Of a DNA stretch of 64,000 nucleotides, positions 8,998-17,612 are shown one piece after another. The stretch lies in contig URLJ01000003.1 in assembly GCA_900548675.1 (NCBI GenBank), positions 1-64,000 of the forward strand, read 5' to 3'. This stretch comes from an uncultured Mollicutes bacterium (lineage in GTDB: Bacteria; Bacillota_I; Bacilli_A; ML615J-28; CAG-313). Made by a program: the position numbers and the translations under genes. Each line of letters opens with the position of its first letter. Within the stretch, counting starts at the first letter, position 1. The notes below the pieces were generated by a model. That model made no database searches. It saw nothing but the letters and a program-made list of their open reading frames with translations, and was not told the DNA's origin.

Positions 8998-9591
8998 CTA
9001 TTTTCTTGATTCTAAAGCCCTTTGAATAGTTCTTTCATCGGCATATTCTATGTCACCACCAGCAGGAAGCCCATAAGCAATCCTTGTTATTTTAAGATTT
9101 TCTCTAGCAAGAATTCTTTCTAGATAAAGGGCTGTTGTTTCTCCTTGCGGAGTAAAACTTGTAGCTAATATCACTTCATTTACTGCAGGATCTTTGGAAA
9201 TTTCTTCCAATTTATCTATGTTCAGATCATCAGGACCAATACCATCAAGAGGTGATATTAATCCCCCTAAAACATAGTATAAACCATTATATTGATGTGT
9301 CGCCTCGAGTGTTAAAATATCTCTAGTATCTTTTACAACCAATATTTTAGTTTTATCTCTAAGTTCATCTTGACATATATCACAAATTTCACTTGCTGAC
9401 AACATGTTGCATTTTTTACAATGAGTAACATTTTCATGAATATCATTGATTGCTTTTACAGCTTGTGTTACATCTTCATCGTCAAATTTTTCTGCGATAT
9501 AAAAAGCATATCGTGTCGCTGTTTTCTTACCTACTCCCGGTAGTTTCTCAAAAAAAGAAACTAATTCATCAAGAAATTTAATATTCTTCAC
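8998..9591 (-). CDS. recR: Recombination mediator RecR
   Basis: RecR works with RecF/RecO to load RecA at gaps and stalled forks. The protein has the helix-hairpin-helix motif KLPGVGKKTATRYAFYI near residue 17, a four-Cys zinc finger (CKKC...CDIC, residues about 54-70) and a Toprim domain. The frame opens at a TTG at 9612, but the GTG at 9591 is the better start. It lies 4 bp after the ybaB stop and gives 197 residues, with LPG at residues 17-19 exactly as in Bacillus subtilis RecR. No strong ribosome site is visible, suggesting translational coupling to ybaB. Confidence 0.95.
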   Translation of the reverse strand: MKNIKFLDELVSFFEKLPGVGKKTATRYAFYIAEKFDDEDVTQAVKAINDIHENVTHCKKCNMLSASEICDICQDELRDKTKILVVKDTRDILTLEATHQYNGLYYVLGGLISPLDGIGPDDLNIDKLEEISKDPAVNEVILATSFTPQGETTALYLERILARENLKITRIAYGLPAGGDIEYADERTIQRALESRK

Positions 9592-9595
9592 TTTT

Positions 9596-9901
9596 CTACA
9601 ACATTCCACCAAACATTGATTGGTATTTACCTAATTTTTCTTCAGTCATCTTTTCAATTGCTTGATACGCTTGATTACTTGCAGCAACAATACTTGCAGA
9701 AAGCATTTCTAAATCTTCCTTCGATTCTACTTCAAAATTTTCTGCTATTATAACTTTTACTAATTCTTTGTTACCTTTATATACTACTGTAACTATTCCT
9801 CCTGCTGAAGCTTTGAACTCTGTTTCTTCAATTTCCTGTTGAGCCTTTAGCATTTCTTGTTGTAGTTGACGTGCTTTACGCAACATTGCTTGTTGATTCA
9901 T
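9596..9901 (-). CDS. ybaB: Nucleoid-associated protein YbaB/EbfC family
   Basis: This 101-aa small basic/acidic dimeric protein binds DNA with little specificity. Features include the N-terminal coiled helix MLRKARQLQQEMLKAQQEIE and the central strand phrase ASAGGIVTVVYKGNKELVKV typical of the family. It lies 1 bp after dnaX and overlaps the recR region, the standard dnaX-ybaB-recR order in bacteria. Confidence 0.95.
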   Translation of the reverse strand: MNQQAMLRKARQLQQEMLKAQQEIEETEFKASAGGIVTVVYKGNKELVKVIIAENFEVESKEDLEMLSASIVAASNQAYQAIEKMTEEKLGKYQSMFGGML

Positions 9902-9902
9902 T

Positions 9903-12641
9903 TTATTCTCCTTCTTTAATTAGACTTTTTCCAAATAATTCTTCGGCTTTTTTAATAGATTCATTTCTATCTTTGGAAAAAGTATCTTTTGTAATATTTA
10001 TAACTTTTAATTCAGGGTTTTTTATTGGTGTTAGCTTAGGATATTTTATGCCCATTTGATATTGACCATGATATTCATTTCGCTTTTCCTGCCAAGTATT
10101 TTCAGGTAATGCAACAAAATCATAGTCCTTATTATATACAACTTTTAATACTTGCTTAGCGTCAAAGTGAACTTTTTCGCTCATTAAATGATTACATACG
10201 GATGCATTTGGATATATTATTACAATTGTATTAAATCCATTAACTGCGAATTGCCCCTCCATCAATATTTTGGCCGTACTTAATAAACTAGCGCCAACTT
10301 TTTCACCCATTCTTTTCCACATACTAGATATTTTGATTTTTTCTTCTCTTGCTTTAATATCGCGTGACTGGTGCATTGCTTCTTCTATTTTCTTGACATC
10401 GTATGCAGCAGCAGTTACATCATCCATAACTGGCATTTGCGTAGTAGTTTTAGGTAATTCATTTCTGACTACTACAGTATTATCATTATTTATATGTTCT
10501 TGAATATTAGAAGTTACCTCTTGTTTAGGTTTAACCTCTGCTATTTCTTTTTGAGTTTCAGCGTTAGGTTTTGTAAGAGAAGTTTTTTCTATTTCGATAT
10601 TTTTAACCTTACTTTCTACATCTGCCAATCTAGCGCCTAACTTTATTCCATAATCTTTAACATTATCAATTTTTAATACAAGTGAGGCGATATACTCATC
10701 ATCATATTTAGGAGTTTCAATTGATGATACAACAACATTTAATTTATCTTGGTTTATCTTAAGGGTCGTTATCTCATCATAATTCATCTTAATACTATCT
10801 TGTACTTTGACAAATTCACTTGATATATCACTGAATTGTTCTTTTATGGTCGCAATAGTGTCTACTATATTTTGTTGCATATCTTGTTGTTTTTTTAATT
10901 CTTCCAAAGATACATTAGGTTCTTCTTTTACACACAAATCATCTACTGATTCATAGTTTTGATATTCATTCATATCTGCTTCAGATGCAGGTGACATATA
11001 TATATCTTGCATTACTTCAGTTTTAGAAATTGTATCACTAACATTTTCACGCTTTTCATCATCATGCGATGTTCTCTTCAAAGCATTTTGTTCTATTTCT
11101 GATAATTTAATATTTACTTTATCGTAACCATTTTGAAGAGATTGTAAAGCATCTTCAATAGTTTTGAATTTAGCATCGCTGTTTAGGGTTGGTATATTAA
11201 CTATTTGTTGTTTAAAGTTGTTTACTTCTGTGGCGATTTCTAAAACTCTTGTTTCGATTCCTTCGAGACTCTGTTTTGGTGTTTCATATAATTCATTTAA
11301 ACGACGTTCAATATTATCAATTCTATCACCATAATTATTAGCAGCTACTGCTTTTGAGGATATTTCTTCTAAAAAAGCTAATTTAGCAGTTGTTTGTTCT
11401 TTAAAATCAGCTAAATTTAGTTTCGTTAATTCCGTTCTAATTTGTGATATATATGAATCTAGTTGTGACATTTTTTCTTCAATTTCAGAATTAACAACAT
11501 TTGTCTCGTTTTGAACAGTTTCTTTTATTTCAATATTCTGTAAAGGATTATATTCTTCAACTGTAGCGTTTGCTAGTTTAATGATAGCTACTTCTAAATA
11601 TATTTTTTGTGATACATTATATTTTATTTTATTTTGTGCTTCATTTAAGACATCTACAAAGTAAAATAATTGTTTTTTATTTGTTTCCTTTGTTAGTTCT
11701 CTAAACTCAGGATTATCAAAAATCATTTTATGATTTTCTTTAGTGTTGGCACTTTGATATAGTAAAATATCTCGACATAATTGTAACAGACTTTGAACCA
11801 ATCTTCCTACTTCTTTTCCCATATCAATCAACTCATTACAAATAGTTATGCTTTGAGCTGTTTCATGATTAATTAGTGATTCCATTAGTTTTATTAGTTT
11901 CTCATCAGCAATTTTTCCTGTAACACTATATATATCTTCAAGACATATTGTACCTTCACTATAGGCTATTGCTTGATCTAAAATGCTTAGGGCATCTCTC
12001 ATACCACCTTCAGATGCTTCTGCTATCGCAGTCAAGGCGTCTTTATCGATAGCTATTTTTTCTTTTTCGCAGATTTTTACCAATACTGGCACTATTTCAT
12101 CAGTTGTTAAAGGCTTAAAATTGAATCTTTGACATCTGGATAGAATAGTAGCTGGCACTTTGTGAGGTTCTGTTGTTGCGAGAATAAAAACTACGTGTGC
12201 TGGTGGTTCTTCAAGAGTTTTCAACAATGCATTAAATGCAGACAAACTTAACATGTGAACTTCATCGATAATATATACTTTTTTCTTTATTGTGCTAGGC
12301 AAAAAATTTACTTTTTCTAGTAAACTTCTAATTTCATCAACACCATTGTTACTAGCAGCATCTATTTCTATAATATCACTTGTTTCGTTATTTAAAATTT
12401 GCTGACAGTTTTGGCATTTATTACATGGATCACCATTAATAGGATTTAAACAATTAATCGCTCTAGCTAGAATTCTCGCTATTGTAGTCTTTCCAATACC
12501 TCTTGGTCCACTAAATAAATATGCATGCGTTGTTCTACTTGCATTAACTGCATTTTGAAGGGTTTTAATTATATGTTTTTGCCCAGCAACTTCTTCAAAA
12601 GTAGTTGGGCGATAACTACGGTAAAGTGCTAAATATGCCAT
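9903..12641 (-). CDS. dnaX: DNA polymerase III subunit gamma/tau, with long coiled-coil insertion
   Basis: DnaX is the clamp-loader ATPase that couples leading and lagging polymerases. Residues 1-360 contain the AAA+ core: Walker A GPRGIGKTT, a zinc module (CxxCxxC in CNKCQNC), Walker B IIDEVHML, sensor ATTEPHKVPATILSRCQ. From about 375 to 740 comes a heptad-rich, acidic, Lys/Glu-rich coiled-coil segment, then a compact C-terminal domain (SMWKRMGEKVGASLLSTAKI). At 912 residues it is far longer than Bacillus DnaX (about 560). The ATG at 12641 is chosen because its Shine-Dalgarno AAAGGA lies at proper spacing; the GTG two codons earlier is too close. Confidence 0.93.
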   Translation of the reverse strand: MAYLALYRSYRPTTFEEVAGQKHIIKTLQNAVNASRTTHAYLFSGPRGIGKTTIARILARAINCLNPINGDPCNKCQNCQQILNNETSDIIEIDAASNNGVDEIRSLLEKVNFLPSTIKKKVYIIDEVHMLSLSAFNALLKTLEEPPAHVVFILATTEPHKVPATILSRCQRFNFKPLTTDEIVPVLVKICEKEKIAIDKDALTAIAEASEGGMRDALSILDQAIAYSEGTICLEDIYSVTGKIADEKLIKLMESLINHETAQSITICNELIDMGKEVGRLVQSLLQLCRDILLYQSANTKENHKMIFDNPEFRELTKETNKKQLFYFVDVLNEAQNKIKYNVSQKIYLEVAIIKLANATVEEYNPLQNIEIKETVQNETNVVNSEIEEKMSQLDSYISQIRTELTKLNLADFKEQTTAKLAFLEEISSKAVAANNYGDRIDNIERRLNELYETPKQSLEGIETRVLEIATEVNNFKQQIVNIPTLNSDAKFKTIEDALQSLQNGYDKVNIKLSEIEQNALKRTSHDDEKRENVSDTISKTEVMQDIYMSPASEADMNEYQNYESVDDLCVKEEPNVSLEELKKQQDMQQNIVDTIATIKEQFSDISSEFVKVQDSIKMNYDEITTLKINQDKLNVVVSSIETPKYDDEYIASLVLKIDNVKDYGIKLGARLADVESKVKNIEIEKTSLTKPNAETQKEIAEVKPKQEVTSNIQEHINNDNTVVVRNELPKTTTQMPVMDDVTAAAYDVKKIEEAMHQSRDIKAREEKIKISSMWKRMGEKVGASLLSTAKILMEGQFAVNGFNTIVIIYPNASVCNHLMSEKVHFDAKQVLKVVYNKDYDFVALPENTWQEKRNEYHGQYQMGIKYPKLTPIKNPELKVINITKDTFSKDRNESIKKAEELFGKSLIKEGE

Positions 12642-12684
12642 AACCACTTTCCTTTCTTTATTTTTTATTTTTATTAATCAATGT

Positions 12685-12712
12685 ATTATACCACAAAATT
12701 CTTTTTTTGTAA
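12685..12712 (-). promoter_or_regulatory. Promoter of dnaX-ybaB-recR operon
   Basis: On the minus strand TTACAA, 16 bp, then TATAAT preceded by TGG (extended -10 type), about 45 bp upstream of dnaX. Confidence 0.65.
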
Positions 12713-12865
12713 TATTTTCTAGTAACTTTTTTTTATTATACTTTATTTATTTCTATTTTATAAAATACTTTTTACACAATGTGTCAAAAAATAAATATAA
12801 ATAATATATCTATCTTTTCTATTTTGGATTTTTTTCGCATATAATTACCAAAAGGAGGAAATTAT

Positions 12866-13819
12866 ATTAATAAGATAATTTTAATATTAAATCTTGTTTC
12901 AAAAATATCATTATTTTTTTTAGGACTTTACCTTTTAAGTAATTCAATGAATGCCATATTCGAGAAAAAAACATATAATACATTAAAAAAGCTTAATAAT
13001 AATATTTTTTTATCATTCCTTTTTGGAATTTTATTAACTCTAATAACTCAATCTTCTAGTGCGCTTTCAGCGATTGTTATAATTATGGTTGGAAATAATA
13101 CGCTTAGCTTGCGCTCTGGCGTAGCTACAGTCATGGGGGCTAACATCGGAACTACTTTTTCTTCTATTTTGTTTAGTTTCAATCTAGGAAGCTATTCATT
13201 ATATATATTACTTGTAGGAGTCATCATCTTAATTAGTTTTAAAAAATTTAAAAACTTAGGTTTGATAATTTGTGGAATATCACTTATTTTTTATAGTGTG
13301 GATTTAATTGAAAATGATTTTTTGAATTTGCTTAAAGAAGATACGATCGAGAGCATAATTATAAATCTTAACAATAATAATTTTAAGAGCATTTTCGCTG
13401 GCACCATAATAACTGCCATTATTCAATCCTCAGGTGCTTTCATAGCTATTGTACAAAAGCTTACTAAGAAAAGCGTTATTAGTGTTAAACTAGGAATAAA
13501 TTTGATGATGGGATCGAATGTGGGGACAACTTTTAGTGATTTAATACCTGCTCTTTTGGGGAGCATTAATGGTAAAAGGCTTGCCCTAATCCACATAATA
13601 TATAACGTATTAGGAGTTTTGCTGTTTATTCCTGTAATTCCTATTTTTTTAAAACTATTTTCTCATATATATAATAAAGGTCTGATAATTAGTTTAGCCC
13701 ACATCGTGTTTAATGTATTATCTAGCATATGGGGATTAATTTTTATCAATATATTAATTAAATTCTCAAGTTTCATTATTAAAGGCCCCCACTACAAATC
13801 TGAAGTTTATGCGAAATAA
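12866..13819 (+). CDS. Na+/phosphate cotransporter-like membrane protein (NptA/YjbB type), ATT start
   Basis: The protein has the two inverted PF02690-type repeats of Na/Pi cotransporters. These show TQSSSALSAIVIIMVG with GANIGTTFSS, and IIQSSGAFIAIVQ with GSNVGTTFSD, the paired QSS motifs that form the substrate site. About eight membrane segments are visible. There is no C-terminal PhoU-like domain. The first ATG (12947) would cut off the conserved N-terminal helix (FFLGLYLLSNSMNAIFEKK). In frame upstream, a perfect AGGAGG at 12853-12858 sits 7 bp before ATT at 12866, and no ATG, GTG or TTG exists between the preceding stop (12842) and 12947. I therefore place the start at ATT, giving 317 aa. 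Confidence 0.8.
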   Translation: MNKIILILNLVSKISLFFLGLYLLSNSMNAIFEKKTYNTLKKLNNNIFLSFLFGILLTLITQSSSALSAIVIIMVGNNTLSLRSGVATVMGANIGTTFSSILFSFNLGSYSLYILLVGVIILISFKKFKNLGLIICGISLIFYSVDLIENDFLNLLKEDTIESIIINLNNNNFKSIFAGTIITAIIQSSGAFIAIVQKLTKKSVISVKLGINLMMGSNVGTTFSDLIPALLGSINGKRLALIHIIYNVLGVLLFIPVIPIFLKLFSHIYNKGLIISLAHIVFNVLSSIWGLIFINILIKFSSFIIKGPHYKSEVYAK

Positions 13820-13829
13820 AATATAATAG

Positions 13830-13858
13830 TTGAACATTTAGTTTTTTTATGGTATAAT
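13830..13858 (+). promoter_or_regulatory. Strong sigma-A promoter upstream of membrane protein gene
   Basis: TTGAAC, 17-bp spacer, TATAAT, just after the Na/Pi gene stop and about 33 bp before the next start codon. The downstream gene is therefore probably transcribed on its own. Confidence 0.8.
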
Positions 13859-13890
13859 ATAACGAAAAATTAAATCAATGAGAGGTATAT

Positions 13891-15789
13891 ATGAAAAGTA
13901 AAAAAAGTGTTGTTCTCTTGATTTCGATTCTTTTCCCATTAATTATTACTGCATATGTCGGTATGTATATGTATGGGATTGTTGGAACATGGAAAAATAA
14001 TCAAGAGAAATTTGAAAACAATTTGATCAACCAAGATGTTGAAACTGACAAAGGAATGGATACATATTTAAAACTTTCTCATAGTAGTTTCATTTATGAC
14101 GTTGATAATTTCAAACTTTATACAGGAAGTTTTAGCGATAAAAAAACTGTTGGACAAAATAAAAAAACAGGAACATATGATCTTCCTGACTTTAGCATTA
14201 CTTCTGTTTCAGGAACTGTTGTTGGAGACGATAGTAATGCATCTCACGATTTCTATTTTACCAATATTAACCACAACAAAGTTACACCAAAAAATATTGT
14301 TGTGTTAACTGTAAAATTTGATCCTGAAAATCCAGAAGAAAGTTATGAGACTTTAGAAAAAGCTTATAAACAATTTCAAGAAAGATATAGCGACAGCGGG
14401 AATAAAGGTTATGTTGCTACTTCTTCAACAGTTAACTTTTATGACAAACACGCAGTAAAAGCTGATGCCGATAAAAACAAGGGTACTCCTTTAGCAGTAG
14501 ATATTCAAATTCGTCGTACTTATCCTTTATATAAAGTTGATGATGAAGGCAACATTGAAGAAGATTCTAGTGGTAATAAAGTAGTAGAAAACCAAGTTGA
14601 TTTATACAAATTAAAAAACGCATTGGTTGCTTTTGTTGAAGTATTTAGCGATAATTCTGAAAACTTATTATGTTTTGGCGAATTAACTAATATTATTTCT
14701 AAGTCAAGTGATGTAGAAAAAGCAAACAACGTTATTAAAGGTAATTACAGCTATAGTAGCAACCTAAGAACACTTGAAAATGCTGGATACTTTAAATTTA
14801 TATGGCCTACAATTTTATGGCAAGCTGCTATCGCATTTGTAGCATCTGGTTTATTAGCATTCTTCTTCTATCGTACATGGTCTGCTGATGACAATGCTAA
14901 AACTGAAAGTAAAGATTTAAAAGTTAAAAAGAAAGATGTTAAAACAAATAAATTTGTTAGTTTCATTAAGAGTGTCTTTGGACATAATGATTGGTTAACT
15001 AGCATCGTTATCGCATTAATTTCTCTATTTGTGTTAATTCAATTTTACAAATTAGGTGTTGTTCCTAATATTGCAGATAATCATTTTACTCTATTAATAG
15101 TTGTTTTAAGTTTATTTGGATTAGCTTTAGCAGGATTCGCATATATATGTATCACTAATTTAAAGAAATCAAATAAACATGTTATTGATCAAACATTATT
15201 TGCTTTAGATATTGTTACTATCGGTTTATTAATAATGTTTATAGCTGTAAAATTTAAAAATCCTGAACCATATATCTTCTATTCATGGATCGTTTTAGGA
15301 TCTGTTTCAATTATTTTAACTACTTTAAGAATTGTTTATATGCCTTTAAAAGAAGAAGTTACTCCTTCTGTAGTAACAAATGTAACAGCTAATACATATT
15401 ATCAAAGCATTTTCAAAAAATATGGTTTTGTTCTTCCAATCGTAAGTATAGTATTGTTGTACGCATTAACAATTAGTTGCGACTTATTTAATATTTTTAC
15501 ATTTATTAATGAAACTAGCCGTACTTGGTTAATATTTGACTTTACACTACTACTTGGTTTAACAATTTTCTTAACTCTTGATGCAATTAGTGCTCTTAAA
15601 AATAGTGATTTAACATTATTAGATTTGTTCTTATTAATAATAGATGTTGTAACTCTAGCAATAGGTATTACCTTTGTAATAACTGGTGGCCATGTAGCTA
15701 AGTTTATTATGTGGTTAGTATTATTAGTACTTACTTCTACATTAACTTCTATGAGAATTCAGTTCATAAATAAGAAGAACAAAAAGTAG
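13891..15789 (+). CDS. Large multi-pass membrane protein of unknown function
   Basis: A 632-aa protein not assigned to a family. A signal-anchor helix (residues 7-27) is followed by a hydrophilic, probably extracellular domain of about 270 residues. Then comes a membrane helix near 303-330, a Lys-rich cytoplasmic stretch (335-365) and about eight further helices from 369 to 623. The extracellular part holds phrases such as FYFTNINHNKVTPKNIVVL but no recognisable motif. It has its own promoter upstream and terminator downstream, so it is a single-gene transcript. Start ATG has GAGAGG upstream. A sensor, transporter partner or envelope protein would all fit. Confidence 0.8.
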   Translation: MKSKKSVVLLISILFPLIITAYVGMYMYGIVGTWKNNQEKFENNLINQDVETDKGMDTYLKLSHSSFIYDVDNFKLYTGSFSDKKTVGQNKKTGTYDLPDFSITSVSGTVVGDDSNASHDFYFTNINHNKVTPKNIVVLTVKFDPENPEESYETLEKAYKQFQERYSDSGNKGYVATSSTVNFYDKHAVKADADKNKGTPLAVDIQIRRTYPLYKVDDEGNIEEDSSGNKVVENQVDLYKLKNALVAFVEVFSDNSENLLCFGELTNIISKSSDVEKANNVIKGNYSYSSNLRTLENAGYFKFIWPTILWQAAIAFVASGLLAFFFYRTWSADDNAKTESKDLKVKKKDVKTNKFVSFIKSVFGHNDWLTSIVIALISLFVLIQFYKLGVVPNIADNHFTLLIVVLSLFGLALAGFAYICITNLKKSNKHVIDQTLFALDIVTIGLLIMFIAVKFKNPEPYIFYSWIVLGSVSIILTTLRIVYMPLKEEVTPSVVTNVTANTYYQSIFKKYGFVLPIVSIVLLYALTISCDLFNIFTFINETSRTWLIFDFTLLLGLTIFLTLDAISALKNSDLTLLDLFLLIIDVVTLAIGITFVITGGHVAKFIMWLVLLVLTSTLTSMRIQFINKKNKK

Positions 15790-15813
15790 TATTAAATTAT
15801 TTAAATAAAAAAC

Positions 15814-15845
15814 AAAAAAAGATGTCTATTTTGACATCTTTTTTT
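15814..15845. terminator. Bidirectional intrinsic terminator
   Basis: GATGTC and GACATC pair around TATTTT, flanked by seven As and seven Ts. It separates the plus-strand membrane protein gene from the converging asnS gene and can serve both. Confidence 0.9.
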
Positions 15846-15909
15846 ATACTCTATAAATTTATCAACCTTTTTTAAAAACTCTTAAAATCGAAAACTTTTA
15901 AGGCTTATT

Positions 15910-17289
15910 TTAGAATTCACAATTCTTTGGTGTACGAGGATAAGGGATTACATCTCTAATATTTTCTACTCCTGTTACATATAAAAGGAGTCTTTCAAAT
16001 CCCATTCCAAAACCTGAATGAGTAGTTCCACCATACTTACGTAAATTGATGTACCATTCATAATCTTCCGTTTTCATATTAAGTTCTTTCATTCTTTCTA
16101 CTAGAACTTCTAATCTTTCTTCACGTTGTGATCCACCTACTAATTCTCCAGCACCAGGAACTAATAAATCTACCGCTGCGACAGTTTTATTATCATCATT
16201 TAAACGCATATAAAAAGCTTTTATTTCTTTTGGCCAGTTTGTTATAAATACTGGCGCTTTAAAATGAACATCCGTTAAATATTTTTCATGTTCAGTACAT
16301 AAATCTTCACCATATTCTGGTTCATTTTCAAATTTGACACCACTTTCTTTTAATATTGTTATAGCTTCATGGTGAGTACATTCATGCATTGTTGAATTAA
16401 TTAAACTTTCTAATTGTTCCTTTTTGCCAGGACAAACAAATTTATCAAAAAATTCTATTTCCTTTTCTGCGTGATCCAAAGCATACTTAACTACATACTT
16501 AACCATTTTTTCAATTAAATTGATATCATCCTTTAAATCTGCAAAAGCAATTTCTGGTTCTATCATCCAGAATTCTGATGCGTGACGTGAAGTATTAGAA
16601 TTTTCAGCTCTGAAAGTAGGTCCAAATGTATATACCTTTTTAAAAGCTTGAGCAAATGTTTCAGCTTCTAATTGACCTGTAACTGTTAGGTTTACTGGTT
16701 TACCGAAGAAATCCTTTGTATAATCTACTTTACCCGCTTTAGCTATTTTATTTAAATCAAGGGTTGTAACTTGAAACATTTCACCAGCACCTTCACCATC
16801 ATTAGCAGTAATTAGAGGTGAATTTACATATATAAAATCTTGTTCTTGAAAGAATTTATGAATAGCATATGCTAATATACTACGCATTCTAAATACAGCA
16901 CTAAATAAATTTGTTCTTGGACGCAAATACGCTTGTTCTCTTAAAAATTCTTTAGTATGGCGTTTTGGTTGAATTGGATAATCTTCGGGACAATCTCCTT
17001 CTAATTTAACATCTATAGCTTTAATTTCTACCGTTGCATTTCCCAATGATTTTACAACTGTACCTTTAACTATTAATGCACATCCTACTCTATACTTTGA
17101 TATTTCATTAAAGTTTTCAAGTACTGAATCATAAACAATTTGAATGTTATCTAAATAAGAACCATCGTTTAAATTAATAAAACCAAATTCTTTTTGACTT
17201 CGATTATTTCTAATCCAACCTTTCACTACTACTTCTTTTTCTAAATACTTTTTCCAGTTCGTTAAAAGTTCTTTTACACTTACTTCCAT
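15910..17289 (-). CDS. asnS: Asparaginyl-tRNA synthetase
   Basis: AsnRS charges tRNA-Asn in the cytoplasm. The 459-aa class IIb enzyme has an N-terminal OB-fold anticodon domain (VVVKGWIRNNRSQKEFGFI, residues 18-100). It carries motif 2 in FGPTFRAENSNTSRHASEFW and motif 3 in GFGMGFERLLLYVTG near the C-terminus, which ends PYPRTPKNCEF as is usual for AsnRS. GGAG lies before the ATG. A T-box leader of about 270 nt precedes it, so expression should respond to uncharged tRNA-Asn. Confidence 0.97.
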   Translation of the reverse strand: MEVSVKELLTNWKKYLEKEVVVKGWIRNNRSQKEFGFINLNDGSYLDNIQIVYDSVLENFNEISKYRVGCALIVKGTVVKSLGNATVEIKAIDVKLEGDCPEDYPIQPKRHTKEFLREQAYLRPRTNLFSAVFRMRSILAYAIHKFFQEQDFIYVNSPLITANDGEGAGEMFQVTTLDLNKIAKAGKVDYTKDFFGKPVNLTVTGQLEAETFAQAFKKVYTFGPTFRAENSNTSRHASEFWMIEPEIAFADLKDDINLIEKMVKYVVKYALDHAEKEIEFFDKFVCPGKKEQLESLINSTMHECTHHEAITILKESGVKFENEPEYGEDLCTEHEKYLTDVHFKAPVFITNWPKEIKAFYMRLNDDNKTVAAVDLLVPGAGELVGGSQREERLEVLVERMKELNMKTEDYEWYINLRKYGGTTHSGFGMGFERLLLYVTGVENIRDVIPYPRTPKNCEF

Positions 17290-17299
17290 TTTTTTATCT

Positions 17300-17570
17300 C
17301 CTTTCTAAAAAAAATCCTTTAAGCATCTATAACGACACTTAAAGGACGAATTAACTCCGTGGTACCACCTTTATTTGAAATAAAATTTCACACTCTTTAA
17401 CTGTTAACGCAGTTACGCGGATAGTTCTACTAAGTTTCCTTTTCTTCTATCTCTCAATAGGTGTTCCTTTTATAATCCATTTTCTAAGTTCACACTATCC
17501 TTAGATCACTGTTAAATGTTTTTTTATAAAAAGTCCTAATCAACGATTTGTTAATTTAATTTTTATTAAA
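17300..17570 (-). promoter_or_regulatory. T-box riboswitch leader of asnS
   Basis: On the minus strand, the T-box core AGGTGGTACCACGG (about 17356-17370) lies before an intrinsic terminator. The terminator stem is TCCTTTAAG/CTTAAAGGA (17315-17346) followed by eight Ts (17307-17314). The stretch upstream can form a long stem I with an AGTGA segment on its 5' side. A candidate asparagine specifier AAC lies at 17463-17465 (in GGAACACC); assignment of that codon is tentative because a second AAC lies at 17488-17490. Uncharged tRNA-Asn would favour the antiterminator and switch asnS on. Confidence 0.93.
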
Positions 17571-17573
17571 TTT

Positions 17574-17602
17574 ATTATATTATTTTTTTTAAACATTGTC
17601 AA
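17574..17602 (-). promoter_or_regulatory. Sigma-A promoter of asnS T-box transcript
   Basis: Perfect TTGACA, 17-bp spacer, perfect TATAAT on the minus strand. It overlaps the region just after the mnmE stop, so asnS is separately transcribed. Confidence 0.9.
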
Positions 17603-17612
17603 ATATATAACT

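Noticed and set aside
9592..9612. TTG at 9612 as recR start
   Set aside because: It lies inside ybaB and adds seven residues not found in RecR; GTG at 9591 aligns exactly with the family N-terminus.
12817..12845. TATAAT at 12840-12845 as promoter of the Na/Pi gene
   Set aside because: Transcription would start inside or next to the AGGAGG at 12853, and no -35 box is present; the real promoter is not clear.
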